From positions 2,419,501-2,483,500 of the forward strand of contig CAMRHE010000166.1 of NCBI GenBank assembly GCA_947044405.1: DNA of 64,000 bases, given 5' to 3'. This document shows, piece by piece, positions 53,268-64,000 of the stretch. Made by a program: the position numbers and the translations under genes. Positions within the stretch are counted from its first letter, which is position 1; each line of letters begins with the position of its first letter. The notes below the pieces were generated by a model. It did not search any database. It saw only the letters and a list, made by a program, of their open reading frames with translations, and had not been told where the DNA came from. Source of the DNA: Leptodactylus fallax (lineage: Eukaryota; Chordata; Amphibia; Anura; Leptodactylidae).

Positions 53268-53885
53268 AAGGGGTTTTCCAAGCAAAAAATCTTTTTTTTT
53301 AAAAGAAGGTCTGTTAGTGCTAGTAATGGGTTAATAGGTGCACTCATATACCTTTTGCAGTGTTTTGAGTGATTTCTGGGTGTCTGTGGGAGCTCCTGGC
53401 ATCCTCTGCATTTGTTTACATGATGTAAATTCCTGCTATGTAGCTTCCTATGTACTTTCCACACTAGCTCCCTCTCACTCAGCCCCCCTCCTCTCTCTCT
53501 TACACCCCCTCCCTGTCGCCTTAGCTAAGCTATCCCACCCACTACTAGCATCCTCTCCCCCCCTGTCTTCCTAGCTAAGCTATCCCGCCCACTACTAGCG
53601 ACCCCATTGCATCATACTTGCTTATCTTCCTCTCTGGGAGATGGCTCCTCCTTTCTCCTTCACTGTGCGCAGGCTGGAGTCACAGGCACCTGCAGACTGC
53701 GCAACTGCTTGCAGAGGGGAAGAGGGTAGGAGCCGTTCCCCAACAGGAAGGCACATGACCGCCCCAGGGATATGGGTAATTATAGATTTATTTATTTTTT
53801 AATAGAAGTAAATTAGAAGTTACGCAGGGAGAGGGGGTTTAGTTTAGGGGTTAATTCCTAGTTTATCCCGGACAAGACCTTTAAC
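53268..53885. repeat. Probable TTAA-type MITE
   Basis: The left side TTAAAGGGGTTTTCCAAGC and the right side, reversed, GTTAAAGGTCTTGTCCGGGA are imperfect inverted repeats near TTAA. The centre is C/T-rich, with a duplicated segment CTAAGCTATCCCNCCCACTA (53524 and 53574). Confidence 0.55.
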
Positions 53886-54508
53886 TAAAACTTCACATGA
53901 GGAATAGAAAATAGTAAAATATGGTACTCAGACCATTGTGACTATATGAACTTCGCAGAAATGATATATTTGTCCTAAGCCATATATAGCAGATGTACAG
54001 ATAACTGCATTAAGAGGATGCACAGAGTGAGGCTGCACCTGGGACCAGGAGCTTTAGGGTGCACATAAGGTGTCTCTTACCAATATGAGGAGACCGATTC
54101 TATAAATTCAATACAATACAATTGGGGGACTGGAACAGATTTTGCATCGGGGCCCAGGAACTTCATATTATGCCTCTGGAGAAGTGTTAAGGAATCCACT
54201 GTTATCTTGTCCATATAACATTCTAATTAACACAAGGAATACAAGTTCCTCTGCTGTTCCATGCTCAATTTCCAAGACTACATTCTCTCTTTTTCCACAG
54301 GTCATAATCTCAATGGGATTGTATATATATTTATTGTGGGCATAGAAAGAGATCTACCTATGAGTTTATGGACCTTTACCCCTCTGTACACTTCCCCTTG
54401 TTGTATTGCCCTTACTCTACATTCATACCTGCATTCAGGTTTCCGTTCTTCGGGTCCGCTTTAACCCAATCTGCTTAAAAAGCGGTTGCCCGCAGAAACC
54501 TGTGGACC
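53886..54508. other. No recognised feature
   Basis: Unremarkable sequence with frames shorter than 70 codons. Confidence 0.4.
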
Positions 54509-54516
54509 CCATAGAC

Positions 54517-56191
54517 CACAGGTGTCAAACACAAGGCCCGCGGGCCGAATACGGCCCGCTGCCCTCTGTTATCCGGCCCGGCACTTATCTGGCCCGCAGG
54601 GCCGCGGCATTTTTTATTGTCTATGTAATGTAAACCAGCCCAGGACAGGCCGCTTAAAAACAAAAAAAAAACAAAGCTACGCGATACCTGTCCTGGGCTG
54701 GTTTACAAGACCTCTGCAGGTCAGCACAGGCGGCGATACAATGACGTCATCGCGCCACCTACGCTGACACGCAGACGTCGGGGACAAGAAGAGAAGGAGG
54801 CGGCGGCTGCATCAAGGGATCGGAGGTAAGTGAGGATGGATAAGTTTTTTTTATATATATAAATAGGCCGTTGCCTGCTGGAGCATCCCCACCACGTAAC
54901 GGCCTATTTACTTACCGATCCCCGCTGCTGGTCGTGGCCGCCCCTGCTTCCCCTTCTGCTATGGGACGCGGAAGCGGCTGTGTGCAGGAGCGGGGATGGT
55001 AAGTGAGGCCGCAGCCGGCGAACCCCATCAAATACTACTATTATTATACTCCGGGGGCTTTTCAGACCCCGGAGTATAATAATCGGAGACCCCGGGGAGG
55101 TGATAAACATAAAAACCAGAGTTACTCACCTCTCCGGCGATCCGATGTCACTCCCAGCAGGCTTCGGCCTTCTTTGGTGACGTCACAGGCGTCACGTGAG
55201 CCAGGCCGACGTCATTATGTCGCGACGCCGGTCTGTGCGACATTGAAGAAGGTCGAATGCAGGGAGCGCACCGGGGCCCAGGTAAGTAACACTGGTTTTA
55301 TGTTTGTCACCACCTGGGTCTCCAATCATTATACTCTGGGGTCTGAAAAGACCCCAGAGTATACTAATAGTTCATGGGTGGGGGGTCACTATGGGGCATA
55401 ATACCGGGTGCAGGGGCCACTATGGACCATAATACCGTTTTCAGGGGCCACTATGGAGCATAATACCAATGCAGGGGCCACTAAGGAGCATAATACAGAT
55501 TGCAGGGGCCACTATGGAGCATAATAACGTGTGCAGTGGCCACTATGGAGCATAATACCGTGTGCAGGGGCAACTATTGAGCATAATACCGTGTGCAGGG
55601 GCAACTATGGAGCATAATACCGTGTGCAGGGGCAACTATGGAGCATAATACCGTGTGCAGGGGCCGCTGTGGGGCGTAATACCGTGTGCAGAGGCAACTA
55701 TAGAGCATAATACCGTGTGCAGGGGCAACTATAGAGCATAATACCATGTGCAGAGGCAACTATAGAGCATAATACCGTGTGCAGGGGCAACTATAGAGCA
55801 TAATACCGTGTGCAGGGGCAACTATAGAGCATAATACCGTGTGCAGGGGCAACTATAGAGCATAATACCATGTGCAGGGGCAACTATAGAGCATAATACC
55901 GTTTGCAGGGGTAAACGGTATTTGTATAGTGCTTAATTTTTGATATATTCAGAAAAGGATGAGGATAGTATGTAACATGCTTTTTAGGTTTTAACAATAC
56001 ATTATGTTCTTCCTGGTTGCCCTCAAAGGGCTGATTGTAACAGTAGTAATGTACAAATGTAACTACTCCTTAATAGCTCGCTTAACTGTTAAGGAGAAGT
56101 TACTTTTATACATGTGTAAAATAATCTTGGCCCTTCAAGGTACCCCGTGAGGCTGAAGTGGCCCCCGGAGAAAATGAGTTTGACACCCCTG
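54517..56191. mobile_element. Non-autonomous hAT element, TIR type CAGGKGTCAAAC
   Basis: The left end is CACAGGTGTCAAAC and the right end GTTTGACACCCCTG. CCATAGAC flanks both sides exactly (54509-54516 and 56192-56199). The start has the GC-rich GGCCCGCGGGCC motif also present at 9850-9862. The interior contains the inverted GTATAAT module (55029-55086 and around 55325-55370), two GTRAGT motifs, and the longest minisatellite of the window. No transposase. Confidence 0.92.
55380..55915 (+). repeat. Long minisatellite, about 31-bp unit
   Basis: About seventeen units of GTGTGCAGGGGCAACTATAG plus AGCATAATACC. Units grade from GGGGCCACTATGGAGC at the left to GGGGCAACTATAGAGC at the right, so the array grew by local duplication. 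It belongs to the hAT element 54517-56191. Confidence 0.92.
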
Positions 56192-56424
56192 CCATAGACT
56201 ATAATGGGGTCCGCCCGAAAAATGCGCATTTTTTCAAGCGGAATGGGGAACGGAATCCCCAAGCGCTCACCGAACGCAGATGTGAACCAGCCTTAGTTTT
56301 CATTTTACTACTATAGCTACACAACCTCCTGTGTGGAAAATGCTTTAACAGGATAAAGTTTTTCTATATATTGTGATATATATATTATCTTGGAACCGGC
56401 TGGGAGAAGAAAACAAGGAAAGGT

Positions 56425-56510
56425 AGGAGAAGAATGGCCTTTTTAAAGGCCACTCCAACGTGCCATTAGCTTAAAAGTGGTTTTGCAAATGATAGATTCC
56501 CTTTAATTAT
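56425..56510. repeat. Fragment of the palindromic TTAA MITE seen at 15155
   Basis: GAATGGCCTTTTTAAAGGCC and GATAGATTCCCTTTAA match the element at 15155 and the fragment at 23262. Confidence 0.6.
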
Positions 56511-56527
56511 ATTTAACAATATCCAAC

Positions 56528-56765
56528 TTAAAAGGGGTTGTCTAATTTCAGCAAATAAATGCTATTGTTATTGCTTGTATAAAAGTTCTACAATTTTCTG
56601 ATATACTTTCTGTATCAATTCCTCATGGTCTTCTAGATCTCTAAATCAGACTATGGTCATGATGTACAGTCCATGATCATATGATAAACACACAGGTGCA
56701 CAGCCTGTTATAGTCACAGCACAATAATCAAACATCTGATTGGTAACGAACTGTGCACCAAACTG
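56528..56765. repeat. Half copy of the palindromic MITE seen at 62622
   Basis: TTAAAAGGGGTTGTCTAATT, then CTGTATCAATTCCTCATGGT and CACAGCACAATAATCAAACA match the left arm of 62622-63115. The right arm is missing. Confidence 0.65.
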
Positions 56766-57820
56766 GGAACCTAAGGCACTAGAAAGCCTTAGTATTGATT
56801 GCTTCTGAAATATTACACTGACCTTTTGAGCCAAGGATTAAAAAGTTAACGCATTTATACAGTTTTTTTTTACAAATAAACGTTAAGTTTTAGTAAGCAT
56901 CATTCAATTTTTTTTTTCCCCATTGTATTTCCACTTGGGAGAGACAATTGTTGGTTTCCTGACCCAGAGAATGACTGCAGGTTTTTTTTTTTATTCTCCT
57001 CTATGTACTGTGTGTAGTGTATGGCAGCTAGTATTGATCCATCATCTCAGAGAGAAATATAAGCTACAGACAGAACCTGCAGAGGAAAAACTGCTAAGAC
57101 TTGTAGAATGATCAGAAATAATGTTATTGCTCATGTACTACTGATTTATTCAAAGTTTGTTTAAAGCTTATGCAAGCTGTAAGTTGGAATATCATGGAGC
57201 TTGACACAGTTTTTGTGCCAGGTTGTCATACAGACTTGGGTTTCAATACAGCCAGGAGTGGATTTAAAAGAAATGGTAATTATAAAGAAATGACTGATAG
57301 CCTTCATTCCTGTTATTCCTGTTGAATCCACTAAATGTGGCTCAAAATGTGGCTTAAAATGTGTTTACATTTAAAGGGACGTTACTACCTGCCCACACCT
57401 TAACCTACATTACAGCTGGTGAAAGACAAATAGCTAGGCACAAATTGGAAAATTCAAGGAAAAACACATACTATAAGAATTCTGCAGTGTTTTTTTTTTA
57501 CTAGAGGCAATGTTTGAAGAAGGTTAACTCATGGTGCCCTTCCCAATTTCTCTTTCAAATTGGCAAAGCCATATTCTCTATACTGTAGCTATGGAAACTA
57601 AGGTTCTCAAGGCTATCTAAAGAAAATACTTTATAGCATAGATTCTTTATGGTACATAAGGATATCTACACAGTTTAATCACTGCAAGATTAAATCTATA
57701 GCATAGATCGAGAACAGTCCACAAAACCCTTGCAGGAGAATAGGTTGAAATAAATGGACTAATATCTTATTATGTTTCTATAAAGGAGGGCTCGTGTTAT
57801 ACATAAAACCAATAATAATT
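56766..57820. other. No recognised feature
   Basis: AT-rich sequence with no long frame and no element ends. Confidence 0.4.
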
Positions 57821-58151
57821 CATATATCCAATTCATTATGTTGCAAGAGTTAAAGACAATTAAAAACAAGTAAAAAAAGCAAAAAGCATGGTCCAATGTG
57901 GTACACAAAAATGGCAGACATATAATTATATAGATGACATATCTGTGACCACATGGGGTGGCTGGTCCATGTGGTCGCAGATGGTATAATGGTTGGTTGG
58001 TATTGTTCATGAATCTGGGATTTACTTTATAGTGGAGCGCATGTGATTAGCCTTTGGCTATAGCCAGTTACAATTCTTTGTGCATATTTGCACATGGCAC
58101 TGGTGCACTTTGATTAATTTATTATTTGTTGTTATATTTATTGTTGTTTTT

Positions 58152-58195
<44 letters not shown>

Positions 58196-58335
58196 TTGTG
58201 AATTGTACTGCATAATTTGTCATCTATATAATTATGTCTGCCATTTTTGTGTACCACGCTGGACCATGCTTTTTACTTTTTTTTACTTGTTTTTAATTGT
58301 TTTTAACTCTTGCAACATAATGAATTGGATATATG
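57821..58335. repeat. Long inverted repeat with (TA)n in the spacer
   Basis: Arms of about 115 bp at 57821-57940 and 58219-58335 are near-perfect reverse complements (for example GTGGTACACAAAAATGGCAG and CTGCCATTTTTGTGTACCAC). The spacer of about 280 bp has its own (TA)n tract at 58159-58190. It is probably a foldback MITE. Terminal target duplication not resolved. Confidence 0.8.
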
Positions 58336-58523
58336 CATTTTTTGTTAATAAAGATGAATTTTGATTATATATGATTTGTTGTAGTGGAGAATTATTATTA
58401 GTTTTCTGTACGGAGTTTGGCTCTGGTATTCTCTACAATATTTGATTTATATTTATGATTATGAGACCTGAGATTCTTTGTGGATTAATCTCCTGTTATA
58501 CATAGTACATAGCATAAAAATGA

Positions 58524-58960
58524 CTTAGCTGGCCATACACATTAGATTTTAGACTGTCTGCTGAAGGTTGTTCGTACATAAACCTACCACAGTTCATCCC
58601 ATACAACCAACAATCAACTAAAGTTGGTCAGAACCAAAATCTGTTGTGTTGGATCTTTTTGTACTATCTGTCGTAATCTTTTGTGTATGGGCTAGACTGA
58701 CAGACCTGTGGGCAATTTTTGCAATGTGGGCATGTGTTTGTACTACTAACAAACACCCACAAAGTATACATCATTTACTGTTTTCAACACTTTTTTAGCA
58801 TTGAAGCACTTTTATCTGTTAATTTTCAAGTGTCAAAGGTTTTCTTGGAAAGATCATGGTTGTTCATGTGTTTGGTACAGTTGGCCGTATGAACAATCAA
58901 CCACAGTTCATTTCAGATGTGAAATGGCAGTCTAAAATCTAATGTGTTTAGCCAGCCTTA
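58524..58960. mobile_element. TIR element (MITE), GCTGGCCATACACATTAGAT family
   Basis: The left GCTGGCCATACACATTAGAT plus TTTAGACTG and the right CAGTCTAAAATCTAATGTGT plus TTAGCCAGC are inverted repeats of about 30 bp with TTA on both outer sides. The body carries further inverted CCACAGTTCAT copies. No coding. Confidence 0.75.
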
Positions 58961-59159
58961 GTGTTAAGAATCTCAATATTGGTATTCTTACCTATATCCA
59001 TCATACTTTTCAGTCCTCACAGCCTTTAATTAATTTAATGTTGCTGTGCCTACCAGTCAAACTCTGGCTGAGTCTGCAGCTGGTCGAGCATTTAATGCAG
59101 AGCCATTCAGAGTGCTGCTTCATTATCCAATCCTGAGCTGAGGTGGGGTATATACTGTA

Positions 59160-59977
59160 TGTTACCGTTAAAGTGCGAAATCAGTGAATGTGCACATTCC
59201 CTAGGTAATGTGCACATTCACTGATTTGCTCCGTTAAAGTGCGGAATCAGGAGTTTTCTGCACTTTACCTAGGTAATGTATAAACATTCTCGGCTTGCAG
59301 ATCGTTAAAGTTCAGAAGTTTGTTTCTGTCATAGTCCTACTCCATCCCCCCTCTTCTCCCTCCACTGTTAAATAGTCTTCTTTCGCCAGCAGAGTGTCGT
59401 CGTCGCAGCTTGTGTTTTTGTTTTTGTGTCACAATCGCCGTCGGCTTAGCATAGCTAAGACGGTTTGCTTTCAAAACCCATTCAACTTGAATGGGTTTTG
59501 AAAGCAAATGGGCGGGTGTGTGTGCGCTTACACCCTCTGCACCACGAAGCAGCCGACTTTTTTTTTTTTTTTTTTCGGACATGAAGGACTTTGTTTCCGA
59601 CGGAAAAAAAAAAAAAAAAACTGCTTTTCGCAGCGCAGATTGTGTAAGCGTGCACACACACCCGCCTGTTTGCTTTCAAAACCCATTCAAGTTGAATGGG
59701 TTTTGAAAGCAAACCGTCTTTAACCTTTCCTTATACTGTCCCCAATCCTTTTTTTTTTTTTTTTTTGCTGCTGTTGTTCCGGCAAAACATGTTGTTATAT
59801 CTGCACTTTAACGAGTGCCTAGTAGGTAATGTGCACATTAGCTAGATAATGTACAGATTACCTAGGCAATGTCAGAAATGAAAGCAGTTTTCCGCACTTT
59901 AACGGATTGCCCTAGTGAATCTGCACTTTACCTAGTTAATCTGCAGATTAACTGATTTCTGCACTTTAACGGTAACA
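59160..59977. mobile_element. Unclassified foldback element with palindromes inside palindromes
   Basis: The ends TGTTACCGTTAAAGTGC and GCACTTTAACGGTAACA are perfect 17-bp inverted repeats flanked by TA-rich sequence. Subterminal zones repeat GTTAAAGTGC in either direction (59166, 59232, 59304 imperfect, 59801, 59892, 59961) and CCTAGGTAATGTGCACATT variants. The centre (59457-59717) is a roughly 260-bp hairpin with T and A tracts at its apex. Each arm carries a palindrome of 22+1+22 bases (59464-59508 and 59669-59713). No coding capacity. I cannot assign a superfamily. Confidence 0.75.
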
Positions 59978-60737
59978 TATATACCTAACAGTTAGGCTCC
60001 TCAGGTACCTGCAATTGTATTAGGCTTTTTCTCAGAACTTATGTGTTCTGATTTTCTGGTTATCTGATCTCTTGCTGATTTGGCTTTATCTGTGAACTCC
60101 TGGACTCGACCCTGCCTTGGAACCTGTTATTCTTCTGCTATCAATTTGGATACTCCGGTGCTCTTCTGGTTTTGACCTGGCTCGTATCTTTTACTCTATC
60201 TGCTTTAGGTTAGTTGGTCTTGCTTTAGTCTGCAAGTGCACCTATTTTCTGACACCAATGTTTGTGTACATTGTTAAGGCTATATTACACTGCTGATTGC
60301 TGTCTTGTTTGTGCCTGTCTGTCCACCCAGTGGGGAAAGGAGGAGTTTAGACTGCAGCCTTTTGAAGATTTTGTTAACCTATTATGATATTGTGTTGATT
60401 TGTTTTCTTTTACCAAACTGGAGATCATTTAAAGAGATATTCCCATCTCGGTCATGGCCATGGGCAAGATAGCGATACCTAGCTTGTTCTCCTGACCACT
60501 AGGTTGGGAATTACAATAACAGCTGAATGTGGCTGTTCTATACCCATAGAGGTAAATAGTAGTTATGGAAGTGGCGTAACTCAGTGCTACGCCGTTTCCC
60601 GTAACTCCTAATACTCTCTATGGGAGTTATGAAAACAGCATAGAGCAATTGTATTTATCTATTTCCATAACTTCCAACCACATGAGGGAGACAGAGACAG
60701 GGATATTGACATGAGAGGCTTAAATATGACCAACCCT
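59978..60737. other. No recognised gene
   Basis: Contains CTCCTGGACTCGACCCTG and TTTTGACCTGGCTCGT phrases reminiscent of frog interspersed repeats (compare 28800-29100). No ends resolved. Confidence 0.35.
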
Positions 60738-61393
60738 TTAAAAGGAACTTGTCTGGTTGGTTTTCCACACTAAACAGCCCTAGCATGTGCAGCAGGATAA
60801 GGCCGTTGTAATGGTGCCCCTCACTAATGTGTTACTAGCAGAAATGTGAAGTTTTATGTTTTAGAAGTCTTAGATCTTTGTACGCTAATGTGGTTTAACT
60901 AGTCATGAGCACAGTACCTGCTGCTTCTAGTCAGGTCCCCTACTGCGTGACGTCACCCTACAACCCACCTCAATTGCTGCTGAAACTTTTTTGTGCCTAC
61001 TTCTGTCTACAATGTCCCTGGCTCCAGGAGGCTTCTATGCATGCGACTGTCTCCTGGAGTACTGACAGAGTAAGGAAATAGGTGCAAGCAAGATTCAGTA
61101 GTGGCTGGGGCAGCTTGCAGGTTGACATCACATAGTAGGGAGAGGAGACCTGTTAATAATGCCTTCCAGATTGCAAACACGTGGTGACAGCATGACTAGA
61201 AGCCCCAGGTACAACCACTCATCATGACTATTTAGACCTCATTAGCATATAAAGATCTAAGATCTCTAAAGCTTCAAATTTCATATTTTTGTAAGTGACA
61301 TGTTCATAAAGTACATCACTAGAATGGCCTTATCTTGCTGCTGCACATGCTGGGAGCTGTTTAGTGTGGAAATCCACCTGACAGGTTCCATTT
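60738..61393. mobile_element. Palindromic MITE, GGAACTTGTCTGGTTGG family
   Basis: The left arm (AAAGGAACTTGTCTGGTTGG, CACTAAACAGCCCTAGCATG, GCAGGATAAGGCC) is repeated inverted at the right end (GGCCTTATC, CATGCTGGGAGCTGTTTAGTG, CCACCTGACAGGTTCC). The interior is non-coding. Confidence 0.75.
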
Positions 61394-62621
61394 CAGTACG
61401 GACACACTTTTATGCCTTCTTATCCAACCATTTAATAATAGTTGTTAAACTTGAACCAGTGAGATTTATAATATTTAATGATATCTTTATTATTTTTTAG
61501 ATATACTATGTTGGTACCTCCCCAAACTTTTTCCGCCAGTCTGTCAGGAAGTCCTGGAGGTGGTACTTGTGCACTTCAAACACAGAGGAGCGCATATACC
61601 ATTAATGCTGTGTTCCTGAGCAGCCAAAGTATGTAATTCCTTCCAGATCTAGCAGGAAGTGTTGGGGAGCATTACTTGAAGCAGATGTACTTGCGTCATG
61701 TCAAGTCTGCTACAGCCAGGGACTGGCTGCTATACTGTAATGGAGACGGGGATTTTTTTGGGATGTGTGTGTTTTGTTTTTTTGTTTTTTGTTTTTTAAA
61801 TTAAATCTGATATACAAATTGGTTGGATGCCTTTAACATATACCACTGTTTAGCATTCAGTGGCATCCATCACCCATAGGTGGTCATGTTAATAAAAACA
61901 TATATACCACAAGGTAAAAGCTTTTACTGCTTGCCTCTTTATGGAACAGCACAGCAATTTGGATTATTTAATACAGCAGAAACAAAGGTTTACCAGATGG
62001 ACAGAGGCCAAATGGACACTCTTTTGTCCTCTGTCGAGTGAATGGAGGCCTATGAATTTGTTTGACGTTTGTGCTGAAAGGGTTCCCAGCGAATATGAAA
62101 CAGAAAAACAGTGTGATGCAGCCTTATAATCCTTTTTATTATTTTTTTTTTTTTAGTTCTGCATCCACTTCTGATTTTGGCTTAGAAAAACAGATGTAAA
62201 ATATTGGAAAAATGCACATGAGTTAACATGATCTAAGGCCGGTTGTGAGTTTGTGCAACTTGGCTAATGATTGGCTAAAAGCGGGCGACCATGCCAAAGA
62301 CCTGTATTTTTGGCTGGCATCTGGCTGAAAATATCAACCATGTTTTTGGCAGACTAAACTCTATCATCAGCCAGCCATGAACAACCATTTGTGGCATCTA
62401 CATGTCAGATAGCCGACTGTTTATCAGCTGAAATGGCCAATTTGACTTAAGACAAAGATTGCAATTTTCCATTGCAGCAATTTTCTATGAAACCTTCACT
62501 ACAATATTTTTCTCATACTCTCCTCTGTTTTCTTTCTTCCACATAATTCAGGCTGAATTAGCACTTGACTGTGGGTGATGTGATGTTATACTATGTAATG
62601 CAAGCTTATCTACTATTTATT
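61394..62621. other. No recognised gene
   Basis: AT-rich sequence with T tracts and frames of at most 66 codons. Confidence 0.4.
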
Positions 62622-63115
62622 TTAAAGGGGTTGTCCCTCTCAAGCAAATAAACGTAATCACTTGTAATAAAAAGTTATACAATTTTTGATTATATTTCCT
62701 GTATCAGTTCCTTGTAGTTTTCTAAATCTCTGCTTGTTTCATTCATTGTTTGCTTCCAATGACTAAAAATCAGTCCATGGTCATGTGATGGACGGTCCAC
62801 AGTCATGTAATGGACACACAGGTACACGTTTTTTTACGCTCACAGCACAGTAATCAGAGCTCTGACTTGTAACAAGCTGTGTACTGTATCTGTGTGTCCA
62901 TCACATGACAATGAACTGTGTATCACATGACCATTGACTGTCCATCACATGATCATGGACTGATTTTTATTCACCGGAAGTAAGCAGAAGGAATGACAGC
63001 AAGCAGAGTTCTAGTAAACCATGATGAATTGATACAAAAAGTATATTAGAAAATTGTATAATTTTTCATAATACAAACAATAACATTTTTTGCTGAAGTC
63101 TTTCAACCCCTTTAA
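62622..63115. mobile_element. Palindromic MITE with TTAA ends
   Basis: The left end TTAAAGGGGTTGTCCCTCTC and the right end, reversed, TTAAAGGGGTTGAAAGACTT flank arms that pair over most of 494 bp: CTGTATCAGTTCCTTGTAGT with its inverse near 63020, and GGTCATGTGATGGACGGTCC with several inverses. Multiple CATCACATGA / TCATGTGATG motifs sit near the centre. Half copies are at 27060 and 56528. Confidence 0.8.
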
Positions 63116-64000
63116 GTATCTGAGATTTTGATGGATTGATTTGCTACTTGTTTTTTTACTGTCTTAAAAGTTAAATACATATTTATTAAACATAAAAAAG
63201 ATATGTGTATTTTTATATGTATATTCTAACAGGAAATTCAGCATTTTGCATTAGAAAACTGTTTTCAATTCCTGAACTCGGCATGAAGAACATAATGTAG
63301 TATTTCATTACATGCTGTGACATCTAGTATTGATGTACTAGACAACAGTGCCATCTATTGGATAGAAATGAATTAAAACCACATCATTTTTTTCATAAAC
63401 AAAGTGCCTTAGAGACTAGTATCTTCTAATCTGTGCTTGTCAGTGTGCTAGCCCTTCAAGACATGCCTCTTTCCTCCCATGACACTTGTGGTGTTATTAT
63501 TTTTTTTAATTATATTTAAGTGAGTCTCCCACCTCTGCCAAGCACTCAACAGCCACCACTGTGGTACAGAGTACATTACACTGATAAACATCATACCTTT
63601 GCTATGTATTTTACTTTCTTCATATTTGCAGAAAAATAACGTTGGAGTCTTATGCAAATGAGGCAGTTGGAGCACCAGGGTACCTCGAACTGCTTTTGCC
63701 AATCAGAACTCTACCATCTTCTGCCTGTGCCACCCCTGTGCAGTGGGAGTTGATCCCCCCCCCCCCCACACTGCTATAATATAACCCATACTACTTGAGC
63801 AGCAAGAGCAGTGCTCTAAGGGTATAAGCACACCCATAGTTTACCCGAATAAGACTTCAAAGTTGTATTTCTCAAAGTCTACAAAAGTGACATACATAAC
63901 AACGATATGTTCTTGTTGTTATCAGTGTAGCAAAGGCAGGACCTGAATATGCCTGGGGAAGGTGGTAGACTCCCTTATGAGTCTGTCTATTCCTACAGAC
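63116..64000. other. No recognised feature to the window end
   Basis: AT-rich sequence, with a C run at 63757-63767. No frames or repeats recognised. Confidence 0.4.

Noticed and set aside
55380..55915. Regular repeats resembling a CRISPR array
   Set aside because: Units are contiguous with no unique spacers, lie in a eukaryotic hAT element, and have no cas genes nearby.
59337..59723. Overlapping frames of about 70-106 codons on both strands in the foldback element
   Set aside because: They result from the palindrome being read in several registers; homopolymer-encoded Phe/Lys runs make a protein unlikely.

Overview
The window looks like repeat-dense, gene-poor nuclear DNA of a vertebrate, most probably an anuran amphibian. 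The evidence is the mixture of elements: DIRS-type, Penelope-type, Rex1-like and CR1-like retroelements, several Tc1 families, many hAT and TTAA-flanked palindromic MITEs, and two retrovirus-like elements. I recognised no host protein-coding exon, tRNA, rRNA or snRNA gene. All recognisable coding sequence belongs to mobile elements, and nearly all of it is broken.

Layout. 1-1344 is the 5' end of a minus-strand retrovirus-like element (LTR, primer site, start of gag) that runs off the left edge. 1499-3060 is a DIRS-type ORF1 relic split by a TTAA MITE. 4073-5050 is a deleted Tc1 copy, 6079-6688 a hAT element, and 8540-11286 a Tc1-like element with a hAT inserted just upstream of its transposase start. 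11679-14862 and 15735-19052 are two very similar Rex1-like LINEs; the second sits inside a palindromic MITE. 21100-22080 holds a hammerhead-like Penelope fragment and a CR1 endonuclease relic. 25554-26341 is another hAT element.

The centre of the window is one nested stack. A TTAA MITE (27864-48838) contains a hAT element (28040-48437, exact 8-bp target duplication). That contains a Penelope-like retroelement (29128-47772), which was hit by an 11.3-kb endogenous retrovirus (30993-42269) and by a Tc1 element with an intact transposase (about 42568-44127). The retrovirus has near-identical LTRs, open gag and pol frames separated by one in-frame UGA, and a broken env. A G-biased tract at 42270-42650, between retrovirus and Tc1, looks like corrupted sequence.

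The right third holds two more hAT elements (49555-50845, 54517-56191), several MITEs, and an unclassified foldback element at 59160-59977 with nested palindromes and subterminal motif arrays.

Two themes join the parts. Five of the six hAT-type insertions, although they have at least three kinds of terminal repeat, carry related internal material (a GTATAAT-stem palindrome, splice-donor-like sites, or a roughly 31-bp minisatellite). Also, many reading-frame breaks fall in homopolymers, so some apparent pseudogenes may be assembly errors.
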